Positions 1-7,939 of a DNA stretch of 64,000 nucleotides are shown here, piece by piece. A model generated the notes under the pieces. It made no database searches. It worked only from the letters and a program-made list of their open reading frames with translations, and was not told the DNA's origin. The position numbers were made by a program, and so were the translations under genes. The stretch lies in the NCBI GenBank assembly GCA_032906765.1, contig JAJTZB010000001.1, positions 1 through 64,000 on the forward strand. Reading direction: 5' to 3'. This DNA is from Nitrososphaerales archaeon (lineage in GTDB: Archaea; Thermoproteota; Nitrososphaeria; Nitrososphaerales; Gagatemarchaeaceae). Every line of letters starts with the position of its first letter. The stretch's first letter is position 1.

Positions 1-676
1 AGATGAAATCGGGTATCTTCTTGTTCCTCGCCCCATGGCCACACCATTCGTCCATGGCCCTCGCCATGACAGCGCCACCGAGATGAACACGAACAGAATG
101 CTTTCCGTTATCTATAGAATGAGCCGAGTAGCCGATCTCCTTTGCAATGCTACTTATTCTGTTTCGTATGGCTGCCTCATCTTTGCTCAAGGAAAAGACC
201 GCGCCTCTGCGACCGCCCGACGATCCTTCGGCTACATAGAGACCCAGCAACCACGCAGTCTCTTCTTTAATAGGCAACTCCTTGACCTTCAGCCAACCGC
301 TGCGCATCCTGCTGAATTTGGTCAGTGGGATGATGTCAGTGTCATACTGCGGTCTAGCAACTGGCATGACAAGATAATCACCTTCGTTCCTTGATAGTTT
401 TGGTTGCAAATCTGCGGGGAGTTTCCAACAGGGGGTGCCAAACTCGGTTAACCTGTTTCGGGATGCCTTTGACCGCGCTACCAGGACTGGGTGTTCTGGC
501 GTAATCCTGAATGGCAAGAGCCCACAGGCATGAACTCGTACCATCTTACCCTCATATGGTCTAACTACCTTGCCACTTACCAGGGCATGGCCGCGAAGTC
601 CCAATACTTGATTTCCTTCACAAACTTCCGCAATGGTTTTGTTATCACCAAGTAGTAGCGTGTCACCCTCGACGCA
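1..676 (-). other. Intein with LAGLIDADG homing endonuclease, N-terminal ~225 residues (partial)
   Basis: The intein begins with Cys at 676-674, directly after extein residues HKPY. Block A reads CVEGDTLLL, the usual CxxGDT-type splicing start with a nucleophilic Cys. Block B reads RITPEHPVLV (TxxH motif), about 65 residues later. A dodecapeptide of LAGLIDADG type, LLGLYVAEG, lies at 234-260, about 140 residues into the intein, so it carries a homing endonuclease. The second dodecapeptide and C-terminal blocks F and G (HN followed by Cys, Ser or Thr) are beyond the edge, so splicing competence cannot be judged. The frame is open throughout. Confidence 0.88.
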
Positions 677-871
677 GTACGGCTTGTGGCCTGTGTTGTC
701 ACGCCAGAGCCAGAACCTCCCGGCTTTGGCGTCGTAGAACTTCAGGACTGCGAGCCTGAGGTCGCCGTCATAGATCGCAGATGCAAGAAGACCTTCTGCG
801 AGGTCGGCTACCGGCTTTGTCAGCTCCGTCAGTTTCCCTGCGAGGTTGTAACCTTGGGCCGGCTTCTGCAT
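1..871 (-). CDS. polB: Family-B DNA polymerase, N-terminal extein plus intein (5' part only; runs off left edge)
   Basis: Reading the minus strand from the ATG at 871 gives an uninterrupted frame to base 1. Residues 1-65 resemble the N-terminus of thaumarchaeal replicative family-B DNA polymerases, with the run AVLKFYDAKAGRFWLW and then DNTGHKPY. From residue 66 the sequence turns into an intein (separate entry), so the polymerase resumes outside the window. An in-frame TGA lies two codons before the ATG and a GAGG box about 9 nt upstream, which fixes the start. The gene lies 150 bp downstream of the acyl-CoA synthetase on the same strand. The polymerase identity rests on 65 residues recalled from family knowledge, with no catalytic motif in view. 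The intein host could therefore still be another protein, but PolB is much the best fit. Confidence 0.8.
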   Translation of the reverse strand, partial: MQKPAQGYNLAGKLTELTKPVADLAEGLLASAIYDGDLRLAVLKFYDAKAGRFWLWRDNTGHKPYCVEGDTLLLGDNKTIAEVCEGNQVLGLRGHALVSGKVVRPYEGKMVRVHACGLLPFRITPEHPVLVARSKASRNRLTEFGTPCWKLPADLQPKLSRNEGDYLVMPVARPQYDTDIIPLTKFSRMRSGWLKVKELPIKEETAWLLGLYVAEGSSGGRRGAVFSLSKDEAAIRNRISSIAKEIGYSAHSIDNGKHSVRVHLGGAVMARAMDEWCGHGARNKKIPDFI

Positions 872-1022
872 TGTTCAGCGCCTCTCGGCTTCAGGCATTC
901 GAATCGCAGATAAGGCTACCGAGTACCCCTACGGAGGCCAGTTTAGCGGCAGTCAGCCTTCCGTCAACGACGGGTAGTCGGGCTGGAAGTGGGTTTGTTC
1001 AGACTCGACGCTGAGCGTAGAG

Positions 1023-3011
1023 CTATACGGAGATTTCCTTCTTGAGTTCAGAATAGGCATGCCTGACTTCTTCGACAGAGGCCTCGTCCTCTAGGGTGGT
1101 GACATCGCCGACTGGCTTGCCTACCACGACTGCTTGGACGACCCTCCTCATTATCTTGGCGCTCCTCGTTTTCGGGAGTCTCGAGACGAAGTAGACGTCC
1201 TTGAGCGAGGCGATTGGGCCGACCTTCTCCCTCACCCATTCGTTGAGCGTCTTCCTCAACTCCTCGGAACGAGTGTTCCCAGCCCTGAGAATCGCGAATG
1301 CGACAGGCACCTCCCCCTTCACTTCGTCTGGGATGCCGACAACAGCCGCCTCAGCCACGCTGGGGTGCTGGACGAGCGCTGACTCCAGCTCGTAGCTGCC
1401 CAGCCTGTGCCCCGCGACCTTGATCACCTCATCCGCTCGTCCCAGAATCCAGAAGTAACCGTCCTTGTCCTTCACCGCGTAGTCGCCCGCGTAGTAGGTT
1501 CCTGGGAACTTGCTGAAGTACACCTGCTTGAACCTCTCCGGGTCCTTGTAGATGGTAAGCGGCATTCCTGGCCATGGCTTCTTTATCACGAGGTACCCCC
1601 TCTCCCCCGCCTTCTGCGATGCCCCCTTGTCGTCGAAGACGTCTGCATCAATCCCGAGAATGGGCGGGCCGTTCGTGCCTGGCTTCATCGGAACCATCGC
1701 CTTGCCTGGAAGGTGGCTGATCAGAATCCCGCCAGTCTCGGTCATCCACCAGGTGCTTCCGAACGGGACCTCCTCCCTCCCTACCACCCTGTGGAACCAC
1801 TTGAACGCCTCGGGGTTGATCGGCTCGCCGACCGAGTGCATGAGGCGGACGGAAGATGTGTCGTGTCTGGTGACCCACTCGTCCCCGAACTTCATCCAGC
1901 CCCTGATCCCCGTTGGTGATGTATACAGTACGTTGACCTTGTGCCTCTCCACGATTGAGACCCACCTGTCTGGCTCGGGGTAGGTCGGGGAGCCTTCGTA
2001 CATCACTCCTGTCACTCCTTCCATGAGGGGGCCATAGACTGTGTACGAGTGTCCTGTCACCCATCCGATGTCGGCCGTGCACCAGTAGATGTCGTCGTCC
2101 TGGACATCGAAGACCCAGTGCAGCGTGGCGTGAAGCAAGGTCATGTAACCGCCGGTGTCGTGGACCTGCCCCTTCGGCTTGCCCGTGGTCCCCGAGGTGT
2201 AGAGGACGTAGAGCGGGTCTTCGGACTTCATCCTCTCTGGTTCGACGTACGCGTCCTGTGGGACATCGGCGAGGGCTTCATGGTACCAGTCGTCCCTACC
2301 TGCCTCCATGGCGACCTCGTTGCCAGCCCTCTTCACTACGAGGGAGTTCTTCACAGTGGCCGTCTTTCTCAGAGCTTCGTCGACAATCGACTTCAGTTGG
2401 ACGACCCTGCCCGCCCTGAAACCGCCGTCGGCCGTGATTATGAGTTTGGCCTCCGCGTCGTTCATCCTCTCTGCTATCGCTTCGGAGCTGAACCCAGAGA
2501 AGACGACGCTGTAGGCCACTCCGATTCTCGAGGCAGCGAGCATTACGATTGGCAGCTCAGGAATCATTGGCATGTAGATCCCTATCATGTCTCCTCTCTT
2601 GAGGCCGTACCTGTTCTTGAGGAGGTATGCCACCTTGTTCACCTCGGTGTACAGGTCGCCGTAGGTGAGGTTCCTCACCTCCTTTGGCCTGCCGTTCTCG
2701 TATGGCTCTCCCTCCCAAATCAGTGCGATCTTGTTCTTCCTCCACGATTGCGCATGCCTGTCGACGCAGAGGTAGCACGCGTTGAGTTCGCCTCCTACGA
2801 ACCACTTGTAGAAGGGTGGCTTCGACTCGTCGATTATCTTCGTCCACTGCTTGTACCAAGGGAGTTCCTTGGCGACTCCCGCCCAGAAGCTCTTGTACTT
2901 CCGGACGGAACTCAAGTGAGCACTGTGGTAGCTCTTGATTGGCACCATGTTCCGCCTGTCTTCCGGGGAAATCATCTCGTCGAACGGAAGAGCCCAGTTC
3001 ACGGACATCCG
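1023..3011 (-). CDS. acs: AMP-forming acetyl-CoA synthetase (acyl-CoA synthetase family)
   Basis: This enzyme activates a short carboxylic acid, most likely acetate, to its CoA thioester through an acyl-adenylate. Visible motifs are an N-terminal FYKWFVGGELNACYLCVDRH segment, the AMP-binding loop YTSGTTGKPKG, the acyl-pocket region STWWMTETGG, the hinge GRADEVIKVAGHRLGSYELE and the C-terminal PKTRSAKIMRR, whose last Lys is the catalytic, acetylatable residue. From the ATG at 3011 it is 662 residues, normal for Acs. The frame is open to a start at 3116, but a TATA-like TTTAAGC at about 3118-3124 predicts transcription from near 3095, so a later start is more likely. Propionate or 3-hydroxypropionate are possible substrates; sequence alone does not settle this. 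Confidence 0.9.
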   Translation of the reverse strand, partial: RMSVNWALPFDEMISPEDRRNMVPIKSYHSAHLSSVRKYKSFWAGVAKELPWYKQWTKIIDESKPPFYKWFVGGELNACYLCVDRHAQSWRKNKIALIWEGEPYENGRPKEVRNLTYGDLYTEVNKVAYLLKNRYGLKRGDMIGIYMPMIPELPIVMLAASRIGVAYSVVFSGFSSEAIAERMNDAEAKLIITADGGFRAGRVVQLKSIVDEALRKTATVKNSLVVKRAGNEVAMEAGRDDWYHEALADVPQDAYVEPERMKSEDPLYVLYTSGTTGKPKGQVHDTGGYMTLLHATLHWVFDVQDDDIYWCTADIGWVTGHSYTVYGPLMEGVTGVMYEGSPTYPEPDRWVSIVERHKVNVLYTSPTGIRGWMKFGDEWVTRHDTSSVRLMHSVGEPINPEAFKWFHRVVGREEVPFGSTWWMTETGGILISHLPGKAMVPMKPGTNGPPILGIDADVFDDKGASQKAGERGYLVIKKPWPGMPLTIYKDPERFKQVYFSKFPGTYYAGDYAVKDKDGYFWILGRADEVIKVAGHRLGSYELESALVQHPSVAEAAVVGIPDEVKGEVPVAFAILRAGNTRSEELRKTLNEWVREKVGPIASLKDVYFVSRLPKTRSAKIMRRVVQAVVVGKPVGDVTTLEDEASVEEVRHAYSELKKEISV

Positions 3012-3149
3012 CGTGGCAAGACTCTCAAGAGCTTCCAATAACCCTTTCCCATCAACGGCCTTACCTCTTAGGGATGCCCGCCGGAACCGGGTTCGTGTGC
3101 CCAGTGTCAGCCACACTGCTTAAATCGAGTTTCAGGACCGCCAGCGGGG

Positions 3150-3503
3150 TTGCAATCAATCAGCTCCCTTCTGAAGGGCAACCTGGCGTACGTCTTCGTC
3201 GTCGTTGGGTTGGTCTGGCTTGGCCTCGTGGTCCTCACAAGCTCAACGCTGGTGCTCTGGCCAGTGCTCGCGTGCCTGATCAGCGGTGCCTTGCTCAAAC
3301 TCCGCCCTGCCTCGAACCTGACGACTGCGTGGGCGAGCGCATCCGCTCTGATGGGTCTTGCGCTGTCAGCCTACCAGGTCTACGTCGCTGCCCCGCTGGT
3401 TACGAGCGATTTCGCCACCATAGCAGGGGCATCGGTGGCGGCCTTCGTTGTTTTTGGCCTCTTCCAACTGTACCTCTTGGCCGTCAGCTACTCCGCGAAG
3501 TAG
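3150..3503 (+). CDS. Small integral membrane protein, unknown function
   Basis: A 117-residue protein made almost wholly of hydrophobic segments, with about four predicted transmembrane helices (YVFVVVGLVWLGLVVL; VLWPVLACLISGALL; WASASALMGLALSAY; ASVAAFVVFGLFQLYLLAV). The start is a TTG at 3150, about 27 nt after a GCTTAAATCG TATA-like box shared with the divergent acyl-CoA synthetase, which suggests a leaderless transcript. I do not recognise a family. Its end abuts the convergent membrane-protein gene at 3505. Confidence 0.6.
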   Translation: MQSISSLLKGNLAYVFVVVGLVWLGLVVLTSSTLVLWPVLACLISGALLKLRPASNLTTAWASASALMGLALSAYQVYVAAPLVTSDFATIAGASVAAFVVFGLFQLYLLAVSYSAK

Positions 3504-3504
3504 C

Positions 3505-4026
3505 TCAGATCAGGTTTCCGTGTGTCAACCGCCTAATGAAATAGACAGAATAGCCGCTTATCACGAATAGCGCTGAGAAGGCTTTTGTCGCGAAGTTAAG
3601 GTTCCACGGGATTGGAATTCCGGTGGCTATGAACCTTGGATCTATCTCGCCTTTCAGGATGTCGACAGAGTAGAACGCCCCCCAGATCATGAAGTTGTAG
3701 AGCACCTCGTAGGCTGATGCGAATGCGATTAGGAAGCCGAGCAGCTGAAGGGTGTTGAGGACGCTCGCTGGCCACTTCGATATCCTCTCCTCCCAGAGCC
3801 TGAGGCCCGAGTAGAACAGGGCGACGCATGCGAGGCTGAAGTACGAAACAGGTTCCGCGAACCAAGGAAGCGGCCATTCCACGTTGACCAGGACTATGCC
3901 AATCGCGAGCCCTGTCCCGGTGGTCAGCAGCGATTCGACGACTCCGTAGGCCATGACGGCGACTATCACGAGGAGGGAAGCCCACATGATTATCCTGAAA
4001 ACACGTCTAGTCTTTGGGTCCATCAA
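3505..4026 (-). CDS. Membrane protein, unknown function (173 aa)
   Basis: This 173-residue protein has about four transmembrane segments, a short basic N-terminus (MMDPKTRRVFRI) and a positively charged C-terminal end. No catalytic or metal-binding motif is seen. It probably sits in the cytoplasmic membrane. It is convergent with the gene at 3150 and is followed upstream on the same strand by the glycosyltransferase at 4071, about 45 bp away, so the two may be co-transcribed. I do not recognise the family. Confidence 0.7.
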   Translation of the reverse strand: MMDPKTRRVFRIIMWASLLVIVAVMAYGVVESLLTTGTGLAIGIVLVNVEWPLPWFAEPVSYFSLACVALFYSGLRLWEERISKWPASVLNTLQLLGFLIAFASAYEVLYNFMIWGAFYSVDILKGEIDPRFIATGIPIPWNLNFATKAFSALFVISGYSVYFIRRLTHGNLI

Positions 4027-4070
4027 AGCCGTAGTTACCGCTTGCTAGGGGCTCGGCCTCCGACCGCCCT

Positions 4071-5087
4071 TTAAGCGTTCGTAGCCTGCGAACCAGCCGT
4101 CCTACCACGGTTCAGGATGAACCACATGAGCAGGATCTGAAAAGGCAGTTCGAGGTACCACCAAGAGAAGTCGCTCGGCAGGACCCAGATGGCGAGGAGG
4201 ATGAACCAGAAGGAGTTACTCATCGTAGACGCGATGTCGCGCGACCTCAAGGCTGCGAAGACCAGCGCAGCAATCGCACTTGGCAAACGGACCAGAATCG
4301 GCAGCCCTGTGCCTGTGATTGTGGCGGAGAGCCCGTCCAGGGTGGGGTTGACGTTGAAGCCGAAGGGCATCGGCGTCAACAGCGATTGCGGGATCCTAGC
4401 GAACTGAAATAGGATAGCGTCGTGCAAGAAGGAGTTGTAGTCCCAGACTAGGAAGGGAGAGATGACTGCCGCAGCAGCAATCAGACTGATTGCCACTTCG
4501 AGCATCCTCCCCTTCCTCAGGTACATGGCAACGAAGAGCGGGTAGAGTAGCCAGAGAAACTGGCTCGCAGCTAGTGAGATGCCAAGCAAGAGCGCCCCGA
4601 CTGCACCCTTCCCGCGCGCCTCCAAGGCCGCGAAGAGGCCGAGGAACGCCATGGCCACAAGAGTGTTGTTGGGATAGGAAGTCGAGAAGAGAGCAGTGAA
4701 CGGCGCGAGGAGGAATACGAGCGACGCTGTCCTCGCATGCCTTCCCCCGAGTGCGAGAATCGACAATGCGACGACAAGGTCTGCCGCGATCAGCCCTAAC
4801 CTGACATCCCATAACCCGAAGGGGAGAAGGAACAGCGGAACAGCAGGGAGATAGGCGAACACGTTCGATGCCCCCGGCGTCGCTAGCCAGACAGGCACGC
4901 CCGTGTAGAGGTGGCCGTAAGGGTCCAAGCCGTGGAGGAGGGCCTGCGCAGCCTGGCTGTCGTAGTAGTACACGTCCAGAAGCGGTGGGAGAAGCCAGGC
5001 CATCGCCAGCCTTGCGCCCACAGCAGCCAAGACAAGGCAAAGGAAGACCAACGTCCCGCGACCCATCGACTTGGGGACGATAGTCAA
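4071..5087 (-). CDS. Polytopic GT-C-type glycosyltransferase / mannosyltransferase-like membrane protein
   Basis: A 338-residue protein with roughly nine hydrophobic segments. After the first helix comes an acidic loop, LLDVYYYDSQAAQALLHGLDPYGHLYTG. A short acidic motif in the first external loop and a DPY element are typical of GT-C enzymes that use lipid-phosphate sugars (DUF2029 / PIG-M-like). The likely role is transfer of a sugar from a polyprenyl-phosphate donor on the outer face of the membrane. The nearby DegT aminotransferase and Dpm1-like synthase, which would make such a donor, fit this role. Acceptor and sugar are unknown. Confidence 0.7.
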   Translation of the reverse strand: MTIVPKSMGRGTLVFLCLVLAAVGARLAMAWLLPPLLDVYYYDSQAAQALLHGLDPYGHLYTGVPVWLATPGASNVFAYLPAVPLFLLPFGLWDVRLGLIAADLVVALSILALGGRHARTASLVFLLAPFTALFSTSYPNNTLVAMAFLGLFAALEARGKGAVGALLLGISLAASQFLWLLYPLFVAMYLRKGRMLEVAISLIAAAAVISPFLVWDYNSFLHDAILFQFARIPQSLLTPMPFGFNVNPTLDGLSATITGTGLPILVRLPSAIAALVFAALRSRDIASTMSNSFWFILLAIWVLPSDFSWWYLELPFQILLMWFILNRGRTAGSQATNA

Positions 5088-5157
5088 GGCATGCCTCCGC
5101 CCGTGGCTGGCCCATGATTCTCAAATACTCTTCCGCCGTGGGCAGGTCGGGAGAAGC

Positions 5158-6270
5158 TTGGATTTCATCCCGATAAACAAGCCAATCCTCGGAGAGGAGG
5201 AGAAGAGGGCAGTGCTGTCGGTAATTGAAAGCGGCATGCTGACTGACGCCTCCTTCGAGGGCGGGAAGATGGTTCGTGAACTGGAGGGGAAAATGAGGAG
5301 GCTCCTTGGCGTGAAGCACGTTGTTGCCACGAACTCTGGCACGGCTGCGCTCCACTGTTCCATGCTCGCGCTTGGGATCAAGAAGGGTGACGAAGTCGTA
5401 ATCCCGTCGTTCACGTTTGTGTCGACGGCGAACGTCGTGCTGGCATGCGGGGGCAAGCCAGTCTTCGTTGACAACAAAAGGGACTACAACATCGACCCAT
5501 CTGCGCTGAAGAGGGCGATCACTAGGAGGACGAAAGCAGTCATGCCTGTCCACCTCTACGGGTACCCGGCCGACATGGACGAAGTCAGGGAAATCGCGGC
5601 AAAGCACTCCGTGGCAGTGGTCGAGGACGCAGCTGAATCGCTCGGAGCAGAGTACAAGGGCCGGCAGACCGGGACGCTCTCAGACGTCGGCTGCTTCAGC
5701 CTCTACGCGACGAAGGTCGTGACTACCGGAGAGGGAGGGGCCATCTCGACGGACGACGATGATTTCGCTGACCGTCTCAGGCTTGTGAGGAATCACGGCA
5801 TGTTGCACGGGTACGACTCGAGGTATCTCGGGTTCAACTACAGGCTCACGGAAATCGCAGCCTCCATCGGGTCGGTCCAGATGGACAAACTCGCCTCATT
5901 CCTCGCAGCCAGGAGGAAGAACGCGGCGTACCTCAGCGAGCGGCTCGGGAACGTCAATGGCGCCGAGTTCAACCAGACGGCCTCGGACAGGACACACGTA
6001 TACTACCTCTACACCCTCTATCTCAGGAAGAAGCGCGACCAAGTGCTGGAGAAGCTGAAGGAAAAGGAAATTGGGGCTGCAGTCTACTTCAAGATGCCGG
6101 TCCACAGAACCCCCCTCTACGCGAAAGGAGGCTATGCTAGGCTGAGATTGAAGAACGCCGAGGACGCTGCAAAACACGTCCTCTCGCTTCCCGTCCACCC
6201 AGCCATCACGGACGATCAACTCAAGAGGGTGGCCGACGGATTCATCGAGGCCTCGTCCCTCATCGCCTAG
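5158..6270 (+). CDS. DegT/DnrJ/EryC1/StrS-family sugar aminotransferase
   Basis: A PLP-dependent aminotransferase that aminates nucleotide-linked keto-sugars. Visible are the N-terminal signature FIPINKPILGEEE, the cofactor-binding stretch VVATNSGTAALHCSMLAL, the VVEDAAESLGAEYKG segment whose Asp contacts the PLP ring nitrogen, and SLYATKVVTTGEGG carrying the Schiff-base Lys. The start chosen is the TTG at 5158, preceded by GGGAGAAG and a TATA-like TCAAATAC near 5116; this gives 370 residues, normal for the family. The frame is open to 5071, but that extension overlaps the divergent gene and is not family-like. It ends 7 bp before the glycosyltransferase gene, an operon arrangement for amino-sugar glycan or glycolipid synthesis. 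Confidence 0.9.
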   Translation: MDFIPINKPILGEEEKRAVLSVIESGMLTDASFEGGKMVRELEGKMRRLLGVKHVVATNSGTAALHCSMLALGIKKGDEVVIPSFTFVSTANVVLACGGKPVFVDNKRDYNIDPSALKRAITRRTKAVMPVHLYGYPADMDEVREIAAKHSVAVVEDAAESLGAEYKGRQTGTLSDVGCFSLYATKVVTTGEGGAISTDDDDFADRLRLVRNHGMLHGYDSRYLGFNYRLTEIAASIGSVQMDKLASFLAARRKNAAYLSERLGNVNGAEFNQTASDRTHVYYLYTLYLRKKRDQVLEKLKEKEIGAAVYFKMPVHRTPLYAKGGYARLRLKNAEDAAKHVLSLPVHPAITDDQLKRVADGFIEASSLIA

Positions 6271-6277
6271 GATAGTC

Positions 6278-7003
6278 GTGAGGTACAGACGCTTGAAGGT
6301 GTGCATGGTGGTCCCGACATATAACGAGAGAGAGAACATCGCGCCCCTCCTCGAACGGCTGGGTAAGGTGGCGCTTGAAGGCCTGCATGTGCTGTTTGTC
6401 GACGATTCCAGCCCCGATGGAACGGCCGACGTCGTGAGGGAGGCGATGAAGGGGAATGAGTCGGTGCACGTTCTGATCAGGGAAGGCAAGAAGGGCATAG
6501 GCTCTGCTCACATCGAAGGGTTTGCAAGGGCGCTGGAGACCCTGTCGCCAGACGTGTTGATAGAGATGGACGCGGACCTCCAGCATCCCCCAGAGAAGAT
6601 TCCGGACCTGGTCGCGGCGATTGCAAATGGAGCGGACGTCGCTGTGGCCTCGAGGAAGGTTGAAGGCGGCGGGACCGAGGGATGGAGCTTGTGGAGGAGA
6701 GGTGTGAGCAAGGGGGCGAACGTGATGGCCAAAGTCGTTCTCGGTTTGGGGGTAAACGACTCGACCTCCGGCTTCAGGGCCCTGAGCTCGAGGGCGACGC
6801 GGGTGCTCGTGGACTCGGAGCTTCCTTCTCAGAGCTACTTCTTCCAGGTGGCGTCGCTCTACCTCCTGAAGAAGAGAGGTATGAAAATGGTCGAGGTGCC
6901 ATTCAGGTTCCAGGCCAGGAAGGCCGGCAAGTCGAAGATGGGAATAAGCGAAATCGTTGGTTTTCTGCTCGGCGTTTGGAAACTGCGCCTGTTCGGCGTC
7001 TAG
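6278..7003 (+). CDS. Dolichol/polyprenyl-phosphate mannosyltransferase-like GT2 glycosyltransferase
   Basis: A 241-residue family-2 glycosyltransferase of the Dpm1 type. Motifs are VVPTYNERENI (nucleotide-sugar binding), VDDSSPDGTADVV, EMDADLQHPPEKIP (the DAD metal site and the DLQHPPE box typical of DPM synthases) and a late FRFQARKAGKSKMG stretch. The enzyme would transfer mannose or a similar sugar from the nucleotide donor to polyprenyl phosphate, making the substrate for GT-C transferases such as the one at 4071. It lacks the C-terminal membrane helices of longer DPM forms. The start is a GTG at 6278, 7 bp after the aminotransferase stop. Confidence 0.88.
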   Translation: MRYRRLKVCMVVPTYNERENIAPLLERLGKVALEGLHVLFVDDSSPDGTADVVREAMKGNESVHVLIREGKKGIGSAHIEGFARALETLSPDVLIEMDADLQHPPEKIPDLVAAIANGADVAVASRKVEGGGTEGWSLWRRGVSKGANVMAKVVLGLGVNDSTSGFRALSSRATRVLVDSELPSQSYFFQVASLYLLKKRGMKMVEVPFRFQARKAGKSKMGISEIVGFLLGVWKLRLFGV

Positions 7004-7004
7004 C

Positions 7005-7081
7005 GTGGGTTTGGACCGGGAGAAGAGGCTCTTAGACACGATACTCGAAATCGTGAGAACGATACTGAGTGAGTATCTGTC
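7005..7081 (+). pseudogene. 5' fragment of a gene cut off by an insertion-sequence remnant
   Basis: A GTG one base after the stop of the Dpm1-like gene opens a frame encoding about 25 residues, VGLDREKRLLDTILEIVRTI and onward, a plausible amphipathic N-terminus. At about 7080 the sequence becomes recognisable transposase 3' sequence in another frame. Operon-like spacing suggests a third gene of the sugar cluster, truncated when the IS arrived. The missing 3' part is not found after the right end of the mobile segment at 9526, where the rpo12 promoter begins, so the rest seems deleted. Identity unknown; chance coding cannot be excluded. Confidence 0.35.
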
Positions 7082-7194
7082 GAGGGCGAGAACAAGTGGC
7101 TCACAATCATCCAGAACGCCTCCCATGTCCAGAGAGTTAACAGCGAGAAGAAATTGGAGGCAGATGCCTGATGGCCTCCCAAGTTAACAGAACC
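7082..7194 (+). mobile_element. 3'-end remnant of an IS6-like element (transposase C-terminus plus right inverted repeat)
   Basis: Translation from 7082 gives EGENKWLTIIQNASHVQRVN and so on to a TGA at 7169-7171, clearly homologous to the C-terminus of the intact transposase ending at 9503 (EGSDKWLTIIQNASLPTKVD). About 10 bp further on, AAGTTAACAGAACC (7181-7194) matches the outer end of that element's right inverted repeat. The remnant is therefore the right tip of a diverged relative. The intact element begins 8 bp later at 7203, so the two lie in direct orientation. Confidence 0.85.
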
Positions 7195-7427
7195 CGTTTG
7201 AGGGTTCTGTAAACTCTTAGTCGGAGTTCCCCCAAGTCTTCTCCGTGTAAAATCTCGTCGGATGGGTGCTTCCAGTTGATTGCGCACCATCCTCTGCTTT
7301 CCGTTCCGAAGAACCACTCACCCTCGAAGAACCACTGAAAGGGCTTGATTTGACATCTGTGGGCTGGAAACTCCTCGGCTATCAGGTCAAGTCTGCAAGT
7401 CGGGCAACAGATGACATTCTCAGTCAA
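7137..7427 (-). CDS. IS passenger protein 3: small Cys-rich protein whose C-terminus reads out of the element
   Basis: A 96-residue protein starting ATG at 7427, overlapping the preceding gene by 4 bp. The N-terminus MTENVICCPTCRLD and a later CQIKPFQWFF segment give a possible zinc knuckle. The middle is rich in Trp and Phe (WFFEGEWFFGTESRGWCAINW). The frame crosses the left inverted repeat at 7203 with no stop, so the last ~20 residues come from flanking DNA and would differ at each insertion site. Function unknown. It is co-transcribed with the two genes upstream (7424-7936 and 7940-8155). Confidence 0.6.
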   Translation of the reverse strand: MTENVICCPTCRLDLIAEEFPAHRCQIKPFQWFFEGEWFFGTESRGWCAINWKHPSDEILHGEDLGELRLRVYRTLKRVLLTWEAIRHLPPISSRC

Positions 7428-7936
7428 GGGTTAGTCGCCTCGTAGTTGGCCTTTCCTGATTTGGCTTGGGCAATCAGCTTGGGAACTTCTATGTTGACGA
7501 ACTTGGCAATGGTGAGATAGGCTTCGGCCAAGTCGTTCATTTTGCCAGAAAGGAGTTTATCCTTCTCATTCACCCTCCTTTCGAGTTCCTTAATTCTGGT
7601 TTCATATCCCTTTATCTCCTTCTCGTGCTCCCTCGCTTCTCTTTTGTCTGCTATCTCCTCCAGCTTGGCCAAGTTCTTCAGTTCTTCTTGGTCGGCTTCG
7701 ACAATGTCCACGGGTGCGAGAAGCTCACCCCTCTGGAAGAGGTGTGTTTCCTTACACTTGGAACACCGAACTTCCACTTCATCACCACTTCCCTTGGGAA
7801 ACTTCATTGTTGAGTAGACATAGACTTGGGGTGAGTGGTAGGCCTCACCTTCGTAGAAGTAGTCGTCGAAGTCGAGTTTCTGCTGTGTCTTAGGGCAGAT
7901 GGCACTCCAACGTCTGTCGGGGAAGTGGCCAACCAT
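7424..7936 (-). CDS. IS passenger protein 2: zinc-knuckle and coiled-coil protein, unknown function
   Basis: A 170-residue protein. The first 60 residues contain ICPKTQQKLDFDDYFYEGEAY and then CSKCKETHLFQRGEL, a CxxC half-site that may bind zinc. Residues ~90-140 are a charged coiled coil (EEIADKREAREHEKEIKGYE). The ATG lies 3 nt after the stop of the ribbon-helix-helix gene and the end overlaps the next gene by 4 bp, so translation is probably coupled. No known catalytic motif is seen; an accessory role in transposition, DNA binding or host interaction is only a guess. Confidence 0.65.
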   Translation of the reverse strand: MVGHFPDRRWSAICPKTQQKLDFDDYFYEGEAYHSPQVYVYSTMKFPKGSGDEVEVRCSKCKETHLFQRGELLAPVDIVEADQEELKNLAKLEEIADKREAREHEKEIKGYETRIKELERRVNEKDKLLSGKMNDLAEAYLTIAKFVNIEVPKLIAQAKSGKANYEATNP

Positions 7937-7939
7937 GTG

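Noticed and set aside
2049-3041. 330-residue open frame on the plus strand opposite the acyl-CoA synthetase gene
   Set aside because: It is fully antisense to a strongly conserved enzyme and its sequence is low-complexity V/H/P/R-rich, typical of complementary-strand shadows in GC-rich DNA.
4396-5607. 403-residue open frame on the minus strand across the GT-C and DegT genes
   Set aside because: It overlaps two well-supported genes, is rich in Arg, Cys and Pro and shows no family pattern.
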